Source: Deltaproteobacteria bacterium
GTDB lineage: Bacteria > Myxococcota_A > Polyangia > HGW-17
DNA length: 5,853 bases
Reading direction: 5' to 3'
NCBI GenBank assembly: GCA_003249585.1
Contig: QKIM01000221.1
Span: forward strand, 1 to 5,853
Within the stretch, counting starts at the first letter, position 1. Each line of letters begins with the position of its first letter. This document shows, piece by piece, positions 1-5,853 of this stretch. The translations under genes and the position numbers were made by a program. Under the pieces are notes generated by a model. The model made no database searches. It saw only the letters and a program-made list of their open reading frames with translations, and was not told where the DNA came from.

Positions 1-563
1 TCTGCGGTGGTTCAGCCGGGAACGGCACCTGCCCTGAAGGCTTCGGCTGCTACGGCGGCATCTGCCTCGAGTCGGCCCCGGCCTGCTGGCCTGATTATTA
101 CTTCGGGACAATCGGCGGTAACGACGACGCCGATTTCGAGCCCAACAACACTCCGGATCTCGCGTTTATGCTGCAGTGCGGTGACCTTCCCACGAACAAC
201 CTCGCCTGCCCTACACGCTATGACGTCCAGCGGACCTACATGAATCTCGCCATCTGCGGCGAGGGCGATCTTGACATCTACAAGATCTATCTTTTACCCA
301 ATGAAACCATCAACATCACCATGAAGTACGACCACGATGCGGGCCGGAACCTTGACATGGTGCTGTTCCACAAGGACGCGAACGGGGACTACAATCTCTC
401 CAATCCCGACCAGCAATCCACCTCCACAAACGATGACGAAGAGATCTCCCACACTGTCGTCTTCGAGGGGTGGTATTATCTCATGGTCTTTGGCAACACC
501 ATCAACGACATCAACGGCTACGCCCTGCAGTGGACCATCCTCAACTCCAGCACCACCAAGTAA
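1..563 (+). CDS. Probable secreted Cys-rich protein with PPC-like domain (5' truncated)
   Basis: The frame whose first complete codon is at 3 stays open to the TAA at 561-563, giving 186 visible residues; the true start lies outside the window. The ATG at 168 sits inside a continuous domain and has no reason to be the start. The first 30 residues are Gly/Cys-rich, with cysteines at codons 3, 30, 48, 63 and 84 (C-x8-C-x5-C-x4-C-x6-C), suggesting a small disulfide-bonded, exported module. An Asp-rich linker with an EPNNT motif (138-152) follows. Next comes a segment with an ICGEGDLDIYKIYL stretch, a DMVLFHKDANGD-like stretch and a final GWYYLMVFG...GYALQW pattern. EPN(D/N)T, then C.GD.D.Y, then G.YY..V is the usual layout of bacterial PPC domains, which are common C-terminal beta-sandwiches of exported proteins. 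No catalytic domain is visible, so the function is unknown; any enzyme domain would lie upstream. It ends 57 bp before pilB. Confidence 0.72.
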   Translation, partial: CGGSAGNGTCPEGFGCYGGICLESAPACWPDYYFGTIGGNDDADFEPNNTPDLAFMLQCGDLPTNNLACPTRYDVQRTYMNLAICGEGDLDIYKIYLLPNETINITMKYDHDAGRNLDMVLFHKDANGDYNLSNPDQQSTSTNDDEEISHTVVFEGWYYLMVFGNTINDINGYALQWTILNSSTTK

Positions 564-620
564 TCATCCGTCCACGGACATCGTGCGACATCTTCCATCT
601 TCCAGACAGGAGGGACAACT

Positions 621-2321
621 ATGAGCGATCGCCTTGGTGAAATCCTCATTCGAGAAAGCCTCATCACGCCCGCGCAACTCTCCCAGGCGCGTGAGGAGCA
701 GAAAAAGTCGGGCAAGCGCCTCGGCTATACCCTCTCCAAGCTCGGACTCCTCGACGAGCAGAACCTGACGAGCTTTCTCTCCACCCATTATGGGGTCCCC
801 CCCATCGACCTCGCTTCGACCAACATCGAACCGGAAGTGGTCGACCTCATCCCGGAGACCGTCGCGAGGAGACTGCAGGCCATCCCCGTGAATCGGTCGG
901 GCTCGACCCTCATCGTCGCCATGGCCGATCCTTCCAACATCTACGCCATCGACGAGCTCAAGTTCCTGACGAACTACAACGTCGAGGTCACGGTCGCCTC
1001 GGACGCCGCCATCGAGGAGGCGCTGAACCGCTATTACAAAGAGTCCGTCAACTTCGACGAGGCGATGTTCGAGTTCGAGGAGGAGGCCATCGAATTCGAT
1101 GACCAGGGAGAGGAGAATTTCAATATTCTCGACCTTGAGAAAGCCTCTGAGGAAGCACCGGTCATCCGGCTGGTGAACTTCATCCTCCTGAGCGCCATCA
1201 AAAAGGGCGCCTCGGATATCCACATCGAGCCCTATGAGAAGTTCTTCCGGATCAGGCTCAGGATCGACGGTGTGCTCATGGAGGAGATGACCCCTCCGCT
1301 TCGCCTCAAGAACGCCATCACCTCCCGTGTCAAAATCATGAGCAACCTGGACATCGCCGAGCGCCGTCTTCCCCAGGACGGCCGCATCAAGTTGAAGGTT
1401 GGCAAGTCCAAGGAGATGGACTTCCGCGTCAGCGTCCTGCCCACCCTCTTCGGCGAGAAGATCGTCCTGCGACTTTTGGACAAGTCCAACCTTCAGCTCG
1501 ACATGACCAAACTCGGTTTTGAGTCGGAGACGCTGAAGCTGTTCAAGGAAGCCATCTATCAGCCCTACGGCATGGTGCTGGTCACCGGCCCAACCGGTTC
1601 AGGCAAGACCACAACGCTGTACTCCGCGCTCTCGGAACTCAACAAGGTCGACCAGAACATTTCCACGGCAGAGGATCCGGTCGAGTTCAACCTTCCGGGG
1701 ATCAACCAGGTCCAGATCCATGATGACATCGGGCTCGATTTTGCCGCCTCGCTCCGCTCCTTCCTCCGCCAGGACCCCGACATCATCATGGTCGGTGAGA
1801 TTCGTGACTTCGAAACGGCTGAGATCGCGGTCAAGGCCGCTCTCACCGGCCATCTCGTGCTCTCAACCCTCCACACCAACGACGCCCCGTCGACCATCAA
1901 CCGACTCCTGAATATGGGTGTTGAGCCCTTCCTGGTCACCGCCTCGGTCAACCTCATCGTCGCCCAGCGTCTCTGCCGCAAGATTTGCGCCGAGTGCAAG
2001 GAGCCCATGGAGACTCCCGTGGACACACTCATCGAACTTGGGATGCCGGCTGAAGACGCAAAGAAGGTGCCCCACCTGTTCAAGGGCAAAGGGTGCCACA
2101 TCTGCAACAACACGGGGTTCAAGGGCCGCGTCGCTCTCTACGAGGTGATGTGGCTGTATGATGAGCTCAAGGATCTTATCATTCAAGGGGCCTCTTCAGC
2201 GGAACTGAAGGCTGGCGCCATCAAACTCGGGATGCGCACCCTGCGCATGAGCGGCATACAAAAAATACTCGAGGGGATAACATCCATCTCCGAAGTCACC
2301 CGCGTCACCGCCGCGGACTAG
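621..2321 (+). CDS. pilB: Type IV pilus extension ATPase PilB
   Basis: This is the cytoplasmic hexameric ATPase that powers pilin polymerisation at the inner membrane platform of type IV pili. At 566 aa it has normal PilB length. Residues 4-58 form an MshEN-type N-domain with two RLG-starting repeats (4-27 and 33-56), followed by a second N-domain part to about 143 and an acidic Glu/Asp-rich linker (about 145-180). The motor domain has Walker A GPTGSGKTT (323-331, K329), an Asp box with E351/D352, Walker B DPDIIMVGE (387 to E393) and a His box with H411 and H418. A zinc-binding Cys tetrad, C456/C459 and C492/C495, is also present. All catalytic motifs are intact. The LDKSNLQLDMTKLGF stretch and overall style are very like Myxococcus PilB, which separates it from GspE and from the retraction ATPase PilT. 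The start is fixed by a strong AGGAGG at 608-613, 7 nt before the ATG. No pilT, pilC or pilin gene is adjacent in the window. Confidence 0.95.
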   Translation: MSDRLGEILIRESLITPAQLSQAREEQKKSGKRLGYTLSKLGLLDEQNLTSFLSTHYGVPPIDLASTNIEPEVVDLIPETVARRLQAIPVNRSGSTLIVAMADPSNIYAIDELKFLTNYNVEVTVASDAAIEEALNRYYKESVNFDEAMFEFEEEAIEFDDQGEENFNILDLEKASEEAPVIRLVNFILLSAIKKGASDIHIEPYEKFFRIRLRIDGVLMEEMTPPLRLKNAITSRVKIMSNLDIAERRLPQDGRIKLKVGKSKEMDFRVSVLPTLFGEKIVLRLLDKSNLQLDMTKLGFESETLKLFKEAIYQPYGMVLVTGPTGSGKTTTLYSALSELNKVDQNISTAEDPVEFNLPGINQVQIHDDIGLDFAASLRSFLRQDPDIIMVGEIRDFETAEIAVKAALTGHLVLSTLHTNDAPSTINRLLNMGVEPFLVTASVNLIVAQRLCRKICAECKEPMETPVDTLIELGMPAEDAKKVPHLFKGKGCHICNNTGFKGRVALYEVMWLYDELKDLIIQGASSAELKAGAIKLGMRTLRMSGIQKILEGITSISEVTRVTAAD

Positions 2322-2381
2322 AGGACGCCTGTCCTGCCTCCCACCCCCCGCCGGTCCCCCGGCAGAAACGGAATACATATC
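2322..2381 (+). promoter_or_regulatory. C-rich spacer with small hairpin between pilB and gpmI
   Basis: The 60-bp gap is strongly C-rich and G-poor on the + strand from about 2326 to 2360. It contains a perfect 5-bp inverted repeat, GCCGG (2350-2354) and CCGGC (2359-2363), with a 4-nt loop. No T-tract follows, so it is not an ordinary intrinsic terminator. C-rich, G-poor RNA is the kind of sequence Rho can load on, so termination or attenuation between the genes is possible, but nothing here proves it. Read-through from pilB into gpmI is equally compatible. The ribosome-binding site for gpmI is weak: only a GGA at 2370-2372. Confidence 0.2.
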
Positions 2382-4022
2382 ATGAAGCTTACCCCTTCTA
2401 AAACCTTCCACGTCCCCAGCGGCCCCGTCGTAGAGATCATCATGGACGGAGTGGGCCTTGCACCTCCCGGCCCCGGCAACGCCGTGGCCGCTGCCTACAC
2501 CCCCGTCCTCGACCGGCTCATGAGCGAACACTCCATGCTGCGCGTCCACGCCCACGGGACCCATGTGGGACTCCCCTCGGATGATGACATGGGCAACTCC
2601 GAGGTCGGACACAACGCCCTTGGCGCCGGAAGAATCTTCGACCAGGGGGCGAAACTGGTGAACCGCGCCATCGCCGACGGCAGTATCTTTGAAGGAGAGA
2701 CCTACCGCGAGATGGTGGACGCCTGTCAAACCAAAGGCACCTTCCACTTCATCGGGCTGTGCTCCGACGGAAACGTCCACAGCCATCTCGACCACCTGGA
2801 GGCGCTGCTCAGGGGTGTGGCCAAGGCCGGTGTCCGGCGTGTACGCGTGCACCCCCTTCTCGATGGTCGGGATGTGGGAGAGCGGACCGCCCTCACCTAT
2901 CTCGAACGGCTTGAGTCCGTGCTGTCCGGGCTCAACGTGGGCGGGGCCGATTTCGCCATCGCCTCCGGGGGGGGCCGAATGGTCACCACCATGGACCGGT
3001 ACGAGGCCGACTGGACCATCGTGGAACGGGGATGGAAGGCCCATGTGCTCGGCGAAGGCCGCGCCTTCGCCAGCGCAGCCGAGGCAGTCAGGACCATGTA
3101 CAATGAGGATCCCGACATCACCGACCAGTTCCTTGACTCCTTCGTTGTGGCAGACGCCATTGGGCCCGTCGGGACCATCGAGGATGGTGACGCCGTCCTG
3201 TTCTTCAACTTCCGAGGGGATCGTGCGCTGGAGATTTCAGCTGCCTTTGAGAAGGACGACTTCTCCAAATTTGACCGTGTGCGTCGACCTCACGTCATCT
3301 ATGCCGGCATGATGGAATACGATGGCGATTATCACATCCCAGCCAAATACCTCGTGTCGCCGCCGTCCATCTCCTCAGCCCTCAGCGAGCACCTTTGTGA
3401 CAGCGGGATCAGCCAGTTCGCCATAGCCGAGACCCAGAAATTTGGGCACGTCACCTATTTTTGGAACGGGAACCGGTCCGGCAAATTCAGCGAGGAGCTG
3501 GAGACCTACCGCGAGATTCCATCGGACCGTGTCCCCTTTGAACTCAGACCCTGGATGCAGTCGGCCCAGGTCACCGATGCCCTTATCGAAGCCATCGAGT
3601 CGGGAAGTTTCCGTTTCCTGCGCGTCAACTACGCCAATGGCGACATGGTCGGACACACGGGAGTGTTTAGGTCGGCCGCGGTCGCAGTGGAATCCGTCGA
3701 CCTGGCCCTTGAGCGCCTTCTCCCGGTGATCGCCCGACACAATGGAGTCGCGGTCATCACCGCCGACCACGGGAACGCCGATGAGATGTTCATGCTCAAG
3801 AAGGGCCAGATCGAGCGGGATGAGGCGGGAGACCCTGTTCCGAAGACCTCCCATACACTCAACCAGGTTCCCTATATCCTCTATGATCCCTCCGGGACCA
3901 TGGAGCTCGACCCCGGCGTGGAAGGGGCGGGGCTCGGAAACAATGCAGCCACCATCATCAACCTGCTGGGTTTTGAAGCACCGGACCTGTATCTGCCCTC
4001 TCTTTTGAAAGCCCCCGTCTGA
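2382..4022 (+). CDS. gpmI: 2,3-bisphosphoglycerate-independent phosphoglycerate mutase
   Basis: This enzyme interconverts 3-phosphoglycerate and 2-phosphoglycerate in glycolysis and gluconeogenesis, in the cytoplasm, using two divalent metals (typically Mn) and a phosphoserine intermediate. It belongs to the alkaline phosphatase superfamily. At 546 aa, family signatures run along its whole length: metal ligand D22 in a DGVG motif, catalytic S73 in MGNSEVGHNALGAGR, substrate-site H133 in HSHLDHL, R163/D164 in DGRDV, GGGRM..DRYEADW, R278/R281 in NFRGDR and K353 in TQKFGHV. The remaining metal ligands are D421/H425 (DMVGHTG), D462/H463 (ADHGN) and H491 (SHT). All expected catalytic residues are present. 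PSDDDMGNSEVGHNALGAGR and ETQKFGHVTYFWNGN look like the longer plant/kinetoplastid branch rather than the roughly 514-aa E. coli form. The ATG at 2382 is chosen because the next Met (M21) directly precedes ligand D22. The ribosome-binding site is weak. It lies 60 bp after pilB and may share its transcript. Confidence 0.95.
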   Translation: MKLTPSKTFHVPSGPVVEIIMDGVGLAPPGPGNAVAAAYTPVLDRLMSEHSMLRVHAHGTHVGLPSDDDMGNSEVGHNALGAGRIFDQGAKLVNRAIADGSIFEGETYREMVDACQTKGTFHFIGLCSDGNVHSHLDHLEALLRGVAKAGVRRVRVHPLLDGRDVGERTALTYLERLESVLSGLNVGGADFAIASGGGRMVTTMDRYEADWTIVERGWKAHVLGEGRAFASAAEAVRTMYNEDPDITDQFLDSFVVADAIGPVGTIEDGDAVLFFNFRGDRALEISAAFEKDDFSKFDRVRRPHVIYAGMMEYDGDYHIPAKYLVSPPSISSALSEHLCDSGISQFAIAETQKFGHVTYFWNGNRSGKFSEELETYREIPSDRVPFELRPWMQSAQVTDALIEAIESGSFRFLRVNYANGDMVGHTGVFRSAAVAVESVDLALERLLPVIARHNGVAVITADHGNADEMFMLKKGQIERDEAGDPVPKTSHTLNQVPYILYDPSGTMELDPGVEGAGLGNNAATIINLLGFEAPDLYLPSLLKAPV

Positions 4023-4060
4023 AAGCGCCCTCACCTCCTTCACCTGACGCATGAAGCCTC

Positions 4061-4114
4061 TGCCGGCTGTTTTGCGCCCGGCACACGGCAGCTGAGGCAC
4101 CGCAGCCCTCTTTT
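4061..4114 (+). terminator. Possible weak terminator region after gpmI
   Basis: A perfect 6-bp inverted repeat, TGCCGG (4061-4066) and CCGGCA (4078-4083), has an 11-nt loop. A competing longer pairing joins 4057-4065 with 4086-4090 and 4094-4097, leaving a 3-nt bulge. A short pyrimidine run ending in TTTT lies at 4108-4114, too far from either stem for a textbook intrinsic terminator. The position, about 40 bp after the gpmI stop and before a new operon, makes some kind of 3' end plausible. C-rich RNA at about 4024-4049 might also suit Rho. This call is tentative. Confidence 0.27.
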
Positions 4115-4161
4115 CTGCTGAAATCGACAGTTCAGGATGGACGGATTCCCCAAAAAATTGT

Positions 4162-4188
4162 ATCAAGGATCACCCTTTCACCCTTGAT
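4162..4188 (+). promoter_or_regulatory. Inverted repeat upstream of the Mo-hydroxylase operon (candidate operator or leader hairpin)
   Basis: ATCAAGG (4162-4168) is perfectly complementary to CCTTGAT (4182-4188) across a 13-nt spacer. The right arm ends 6 bp before the GGAGG ribosome-binding site of the FAD-subunit gene. A second CCTT at 4174-4177 inside the spacer could also pair with AAGG at 4165-4168, so two alternative hairpins are possible. The surrounding 4120-4190 is more AT-rich than the coding DNA, as expected near a promoter, but I could not identify convincing -35/-10 or -24/-12 boxes. It could be a repressor or activator site, an RNA hairpin affecting ribosome access, or chance. 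Confidence 0.3.
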
Positions 4189-4203
4189 TCGGTTGGAGGA
4201 ATC

Positions 4204-5049
4204 ATGAAAAACGTAGAAGCTTTCATTCGTCCCGACACTATTGAAGAAGTCCTTGAAAACATGGCATTACCAGGCTCCCTGGCTGTAGCCGGAGGGACAA
4301 CCGTAGCCCTGTCCAAGGATCCCGCCGTGCTGCGCATTGTGGATCTCTCCGGCGTCCCTTCGCTCAAGCGCATTGAGACCGAGGCGGACAAGATCGTGCT
4401 CGGGGCCATGGTCACCATGACCGACCTCCTCCTCACGGAGGCTCCCATCCCCCTTTGTCTGCGACAGGCCGCGCGCGCCGTCTCCTCTACGCCCATCAGG
4501 AACATGGTGACCGTGGGTGGAGAGATCGCCCGAGGTGTGTATTGGACCGATCTGCCCGTTCCTCTCCTGGCGCTGGATGCAACGGTGAAGATTTGCGCCA
4601 AAGGCTCTTCGCGCCTCATTTCCATGCGAGATCTCTACCAGGAGCACCCCTCCAAGAACCTGGCCGCAGGCGAAGTCATCACCAAGATCTATATCCCGAT
4701 GACGCATCACTCAAGCGCCTTCATCAAATTTGCGAAAACCGAGGTGGACTACGCAATGCTCAATGTTGCCGCATCGGTACACCTTTCGGCGGAGGGGCTC
4801 ATTGAACACGCACTGGTTGCCATCGGCGCTGTGACGCCTCTCGCTCAGCGTCTTGCAGCGGTCGAGGAGGCTCTGCGTGGGCAGCGCCTCTCGGAGGACC
4901 TGCTCCGAAGCGTGGGCACCCTGGCCGTCCAGGGGTTGAAGCTGCGCAAGGATTTTAGAGTTTCCAGTGAATACCAGAGCGAGATGGTCACCGTCCATGT
5001 CGCCCGGGTCATCGAACAGGCGGTGAACAATGCAGGAGAGCAGAAATGA
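4204..5049 (+). CDS. Molybdenum hydroxylase FAD-binding (medium) subunit
   Basis: This is the FAD-carrying subunit of a xanthine dehydrogenase / CO dehydrogenase (CoxM/XdhB-like) enzyme. It takes electrons from the iron-sulfur subunit and passes them to an external acceptor. At 281 aa it has normal family length. The N-terminal FAD-binding half has AGGTT at 29-33 (usually AGGTD) and PIRNMVTVGGEIA at 97-109, followed by VYWTDLPVPLLALDA, where families usually have GGN and an SPAAD-type segment; D116 is kept. The C-terminal CO-dehydrogenase flavoprotein domain (about 175-278) includes a VSSEYQSEMVTVHVARV helix, where relatives have a YR.....L motif. Only two cysteines are present, so it lacks the extra 4Fe-4S loop of the 4-hydroxybenzoyl-CoA reductase beta subunit. 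A GGAGG at 4195-4199 precedes the start, with a short 4-nt spacing. Its TGA overlaps the next ATG (ATGA), indicating translational coupling. The family is secure; the substrate is not. Confidence 0.92.
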   Translation: MKNVEAFIRPDTIEEVLENMALPGSLAVAGGTTVALSKDPAVLRIVDLSGVPSLKRIETEADKIVLGAMVTMTDLLLTEAPIPLCLRQAARAVSSTPIRNMVTVGGEIARGVYWTDLPVPLLALDATVKICAKGSSRLISMRDLYQEHPSKNLAAGEVITKIYIPMTHHSSAFIKFAKTEVDYAMLNVAASVHLSAEGLIEHALVAIGAVTPLAQRLAAVEEALRGQRLSEDLLRSVGTLAVQGLKLRKDFRVSSEYQSEMVTVHVARVIEQAVNNAGEQK

Positions 5050-5525
5050 TACCTATTTCTTTGGTCGTAAACGGACAATACTTCGATGACATCTCTGTCG
5101 AACCAGACCAGACTCTCCTGGACTTTCTCCGTGAGATCGGTGTGAAATCCGTGAAAAAAGGATGTGGCGAGGGAGACTGCGGAGCCTGCGGCGTCATCAT
5201 GGACGGGATCTATGTCAAGAGCTGCCTCGTCCTTGCCGGCCAGGCCAACGGACGCGAAATCCGGACAGTGGAGAGCCTTGGCACCGTTGAAGAACCTCAT
5301 CTTCTGCAGACGGCCTTCGTTGACGAGGGCGCCGTCCAGTGTGGCTATTGCATCCCCTCCATGCTGCTTGCCGCCGAACGCCTCCTCGACCGGATCCCCG
5401 ATCCCGACGAGACGCAGATCCGCGAAGCGCTCGATGGGAATCTCTGCCGATGTACGGGGTACGTCAAGCAGGTAAAGGCTGTGCAGAAAGCAGCGAAGAT
5501 GATGATGGAGGATCACCATGACTAA
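5046..5525 (+). CDS. Molybdenum hydroxylase [2Fe-2S] (small) subunit
   Basis: This is the electron-transfer subunit that carries two [2Fe-2S] clusters between the Mo centre and FAD (CoxS/XdhC-type, in the sense of the small iron-sulfur subunit). At 159 aa it has the usual length. The N-terminal plant-ferredoxin-like domain binds one cluster through C40, C45, C48 and C60 (GCGEGDCGACGV, then SC). The C-terminal four-helix domain binds the other through C99 and C102 (QCGYC) and C134 and C136 (CRCTGY). All eight ligands are present. The usual QCGFCTPGM reads QCGYCIPSM here, a mild variation. The start overlaps the preceding stop by 4 bp and has AGGAG at 5034-5038, 7 nt upstream. Its end overlaps the next gene by 8 bp. 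Tight overlap on both sides makes a single polycistronic unit very likely, with balanced subunit synthesis. Confidence 0.96.
   Translation: MIPISLVVNGQYFDDISVEPDQTLLDFLREIGVKSVKKGCGEGDCGACGVIMDGIYVKSCLVLAGQANGREIRTVESLGTVEEPHLLQTAFVDEGAVQCGYCIPSMLLAAERLLDRIPDPDETQIREALDGNLCRCTGYVKQVKAVQKAAKMMMEDHHD
5507..5511 (+). promoter_or_regulatory. Ribosome-binding site of the molybdopterin subunit gene
   Basis: GGAGG lies inside the 3' end of the iron-sulfur subunit gene, 6 nt before the ATG at 5518. It fixes the start of the following gene, whose frame is otherwise defined only by being open to the right edge. Confidence 0.8.
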
Positions 5526-5853
5526 CCAGTACACCAAATCCTTTCACAGCGTCGGCAGGAACGTGCGAAAAGTGGATGGGATGGGGCTGGCCACAGGTGG
5601 CCACCTCTTCGTTGCAGATGTAGCGCCGGATACCACACTCTATGGCGGGATCCTGGCATCGCCCCACGCCCACGCCCGAATCCTCAACATTGACACTTCA
5701 GCGGCCGAGGAACTCCCCGGAGTCCACGCCATCATCCACCACGGCAACGTCCCCCGCGTCCCGCACACCACAGCCGGCCAGGGATTTCCAGAGCCCTCCC
5801 CCTACGACACCTACATGTTCGACAGCAAGGTGCGCTTCGTGGGCGACCGCGTC
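5518..5853 (+). CDS. Molybdenum hydroxylase molybdopterin-binding (large) subunit, N-terminus
   Basis: From the ATG at 5518 the frame is open for 112 codons to the window edge, so only the N-terminus of what is normally a 750-800 aa protein is visible. It matches the start of the aldehyde oxidase / xanthine dehydrogenase large subunit: a VGRNVRKVDGMGLATGG leader, then the a/b hammerhead domain with LYGGILASPHAHARI, NIDTSAAEELPGVHAI and DSKVRFVGDRV. The molybdopterin-cytosine-dinucleotide site and the active-site glutamate lie beyond the edge, so substrate class (xanthine, CO, aldehyde, aromatic or N-heterocycle) cannot be judged. A segment with HHGNVPRVPHTTAGQG and PEPSPYDTYMFD replaces the commoner T..D-type stretch of aerobic enzymes. 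I associate it with xanthine-dehydrogenase-like proteins of anaerobes, from memory and weakly. The gene overlaps the iron-sulfur gene by 8 bp. The M-S-L subunit order is that of coxMSL-type operons. Confidence 0.92.
   Translation, partial: MTNQYTKSFHSVGRNVRKVDGMGLATGGHLFVADVAPDTTLYGGILASPHAHARILNIDTSAAEELPGVHAIIHHGNVPRVPHTTAGQGFPEPSPYDTYMFDSKVRFVGDRV

Noticed and set aside
168..563. A separate 131-aa gene starting at ATG 168
   Set aside because: The same frame is open and meaningful upstream to the window edge, and no ribosome-binding site precedes 168.
567..578. TCCG/CGGA hairpin as a terminator after the left-edge gene
   Set aside because: The stem is only 4 bp and no T-tract follows.
589..602. 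Tandem CATCTTC repeat before pilB
   Set aside because: Two copies of a 7-mer are too little to call a functional repeat; probably chance.
564..1223. Minus-strand open frame (219 codons) opposite the PilB N-terminus
   Set aside because: It is a shadow of the PilB frame, rich in Asp/Gly/Arg from codon bias, with no motif.
2196..3044. Long open frame on the minus strand (282 codons) opposite pilB and gpmI
   Set aside because: It lies antisense to two well-identified genes, has low-complexity Gly/His/Val-rich content and no recognisable motif. Such frames are expected in GC-rich DNA.
3375..4166. Long open frame on the minus strand (263 codons) opposite gpmI and the following gap
   Set aside because: It is mostly the antisense of catalytic gpmI sequence, with no domain; the part in the gap has no independent coding signal.
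4120..4190. Sigma-70 or sigma-54 promoter boxes before the hydroxylase operon
   Set aside because: TTGTAT and TATCAA-like hexamers occur, but no pair has correct spacing and good match, and no GG/GC -24/-12 pair was found.
4204..5049. 4-hydroxybenzoyl-CoA reductase beta subunit
   Set aside because: The protein has only two cysteines and is shorter, so the diagnostic 4Fe-4S loop is absent.

Overview
The window is GC-rich bacterial DNA, and every gene in it reads on the + strand. A Myxococcus-like PilB and a Cys-rich, PPC-like secreted protein both fit a member of the former Deltaproteobacteria (Myxococcota, Desulfobacterota or a relative). This is an inference from protein style; no rRNA or other taxonomic marker is present. 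No tRNA, rRNA, CRISPR array, insertion sequence or phage gene was seen.

Layout, left to right. (1) Positions 1-563 are the 3' end of a gene for a probable exported protein: a Cys/Gly-rich segment followed by a beta-rich domain resembling bacterial pre-peptidase C-terminal (PPC) domains. Its frame is open through the left edge, so the internal ATG at 168 is not its start. (2) Positions 621-2321 encode PilB, the type IV pilus extension ATPase, with an N-terminal MshEN-type domain, complete ATPase motifs and a Cys4 zinc site. (3) Positions 2382-4022 encode a long cofactor-independent phosphoglycerate mutase (GpmI) that resembles the plant/kinetoplastid branch more than the E. coli type. (4) Positions 4023-4203 are a 181-bp gap with small inverted repeats, including a perfect 7-bp one just upstream of the next ribosome-binding site. 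(5) From 4204 to the right edge lies a tightly coupled molybdenum-hydroxylase operon in the order FAD subunit, [2Fe-2S] subunit, molybdopterin subunit. The last gene runs off the window after 112 codons.

The three hydroxylase genes should give one heterotrimeric enzyme of the xanthine dehydrogenase / CO dehydrogenase / aldehyde oxidase family. Electrons would pass from the Mo centre through two [2Fe-2S] clusters to FAD. The substrate cannot be told from this window. The pilus motor gene, the glycolytic gene and the hydroxylase operon have no evident functional link.

I found no clearly new system. The points most worth a second look are the GpmI type, the hydroxylase with altered FAD-site motifs and unknown substrate, the inverted repeat before its operon, the altered second c-di-GMP-type motif in PilB, and the truncated secreted protein at the left edge.
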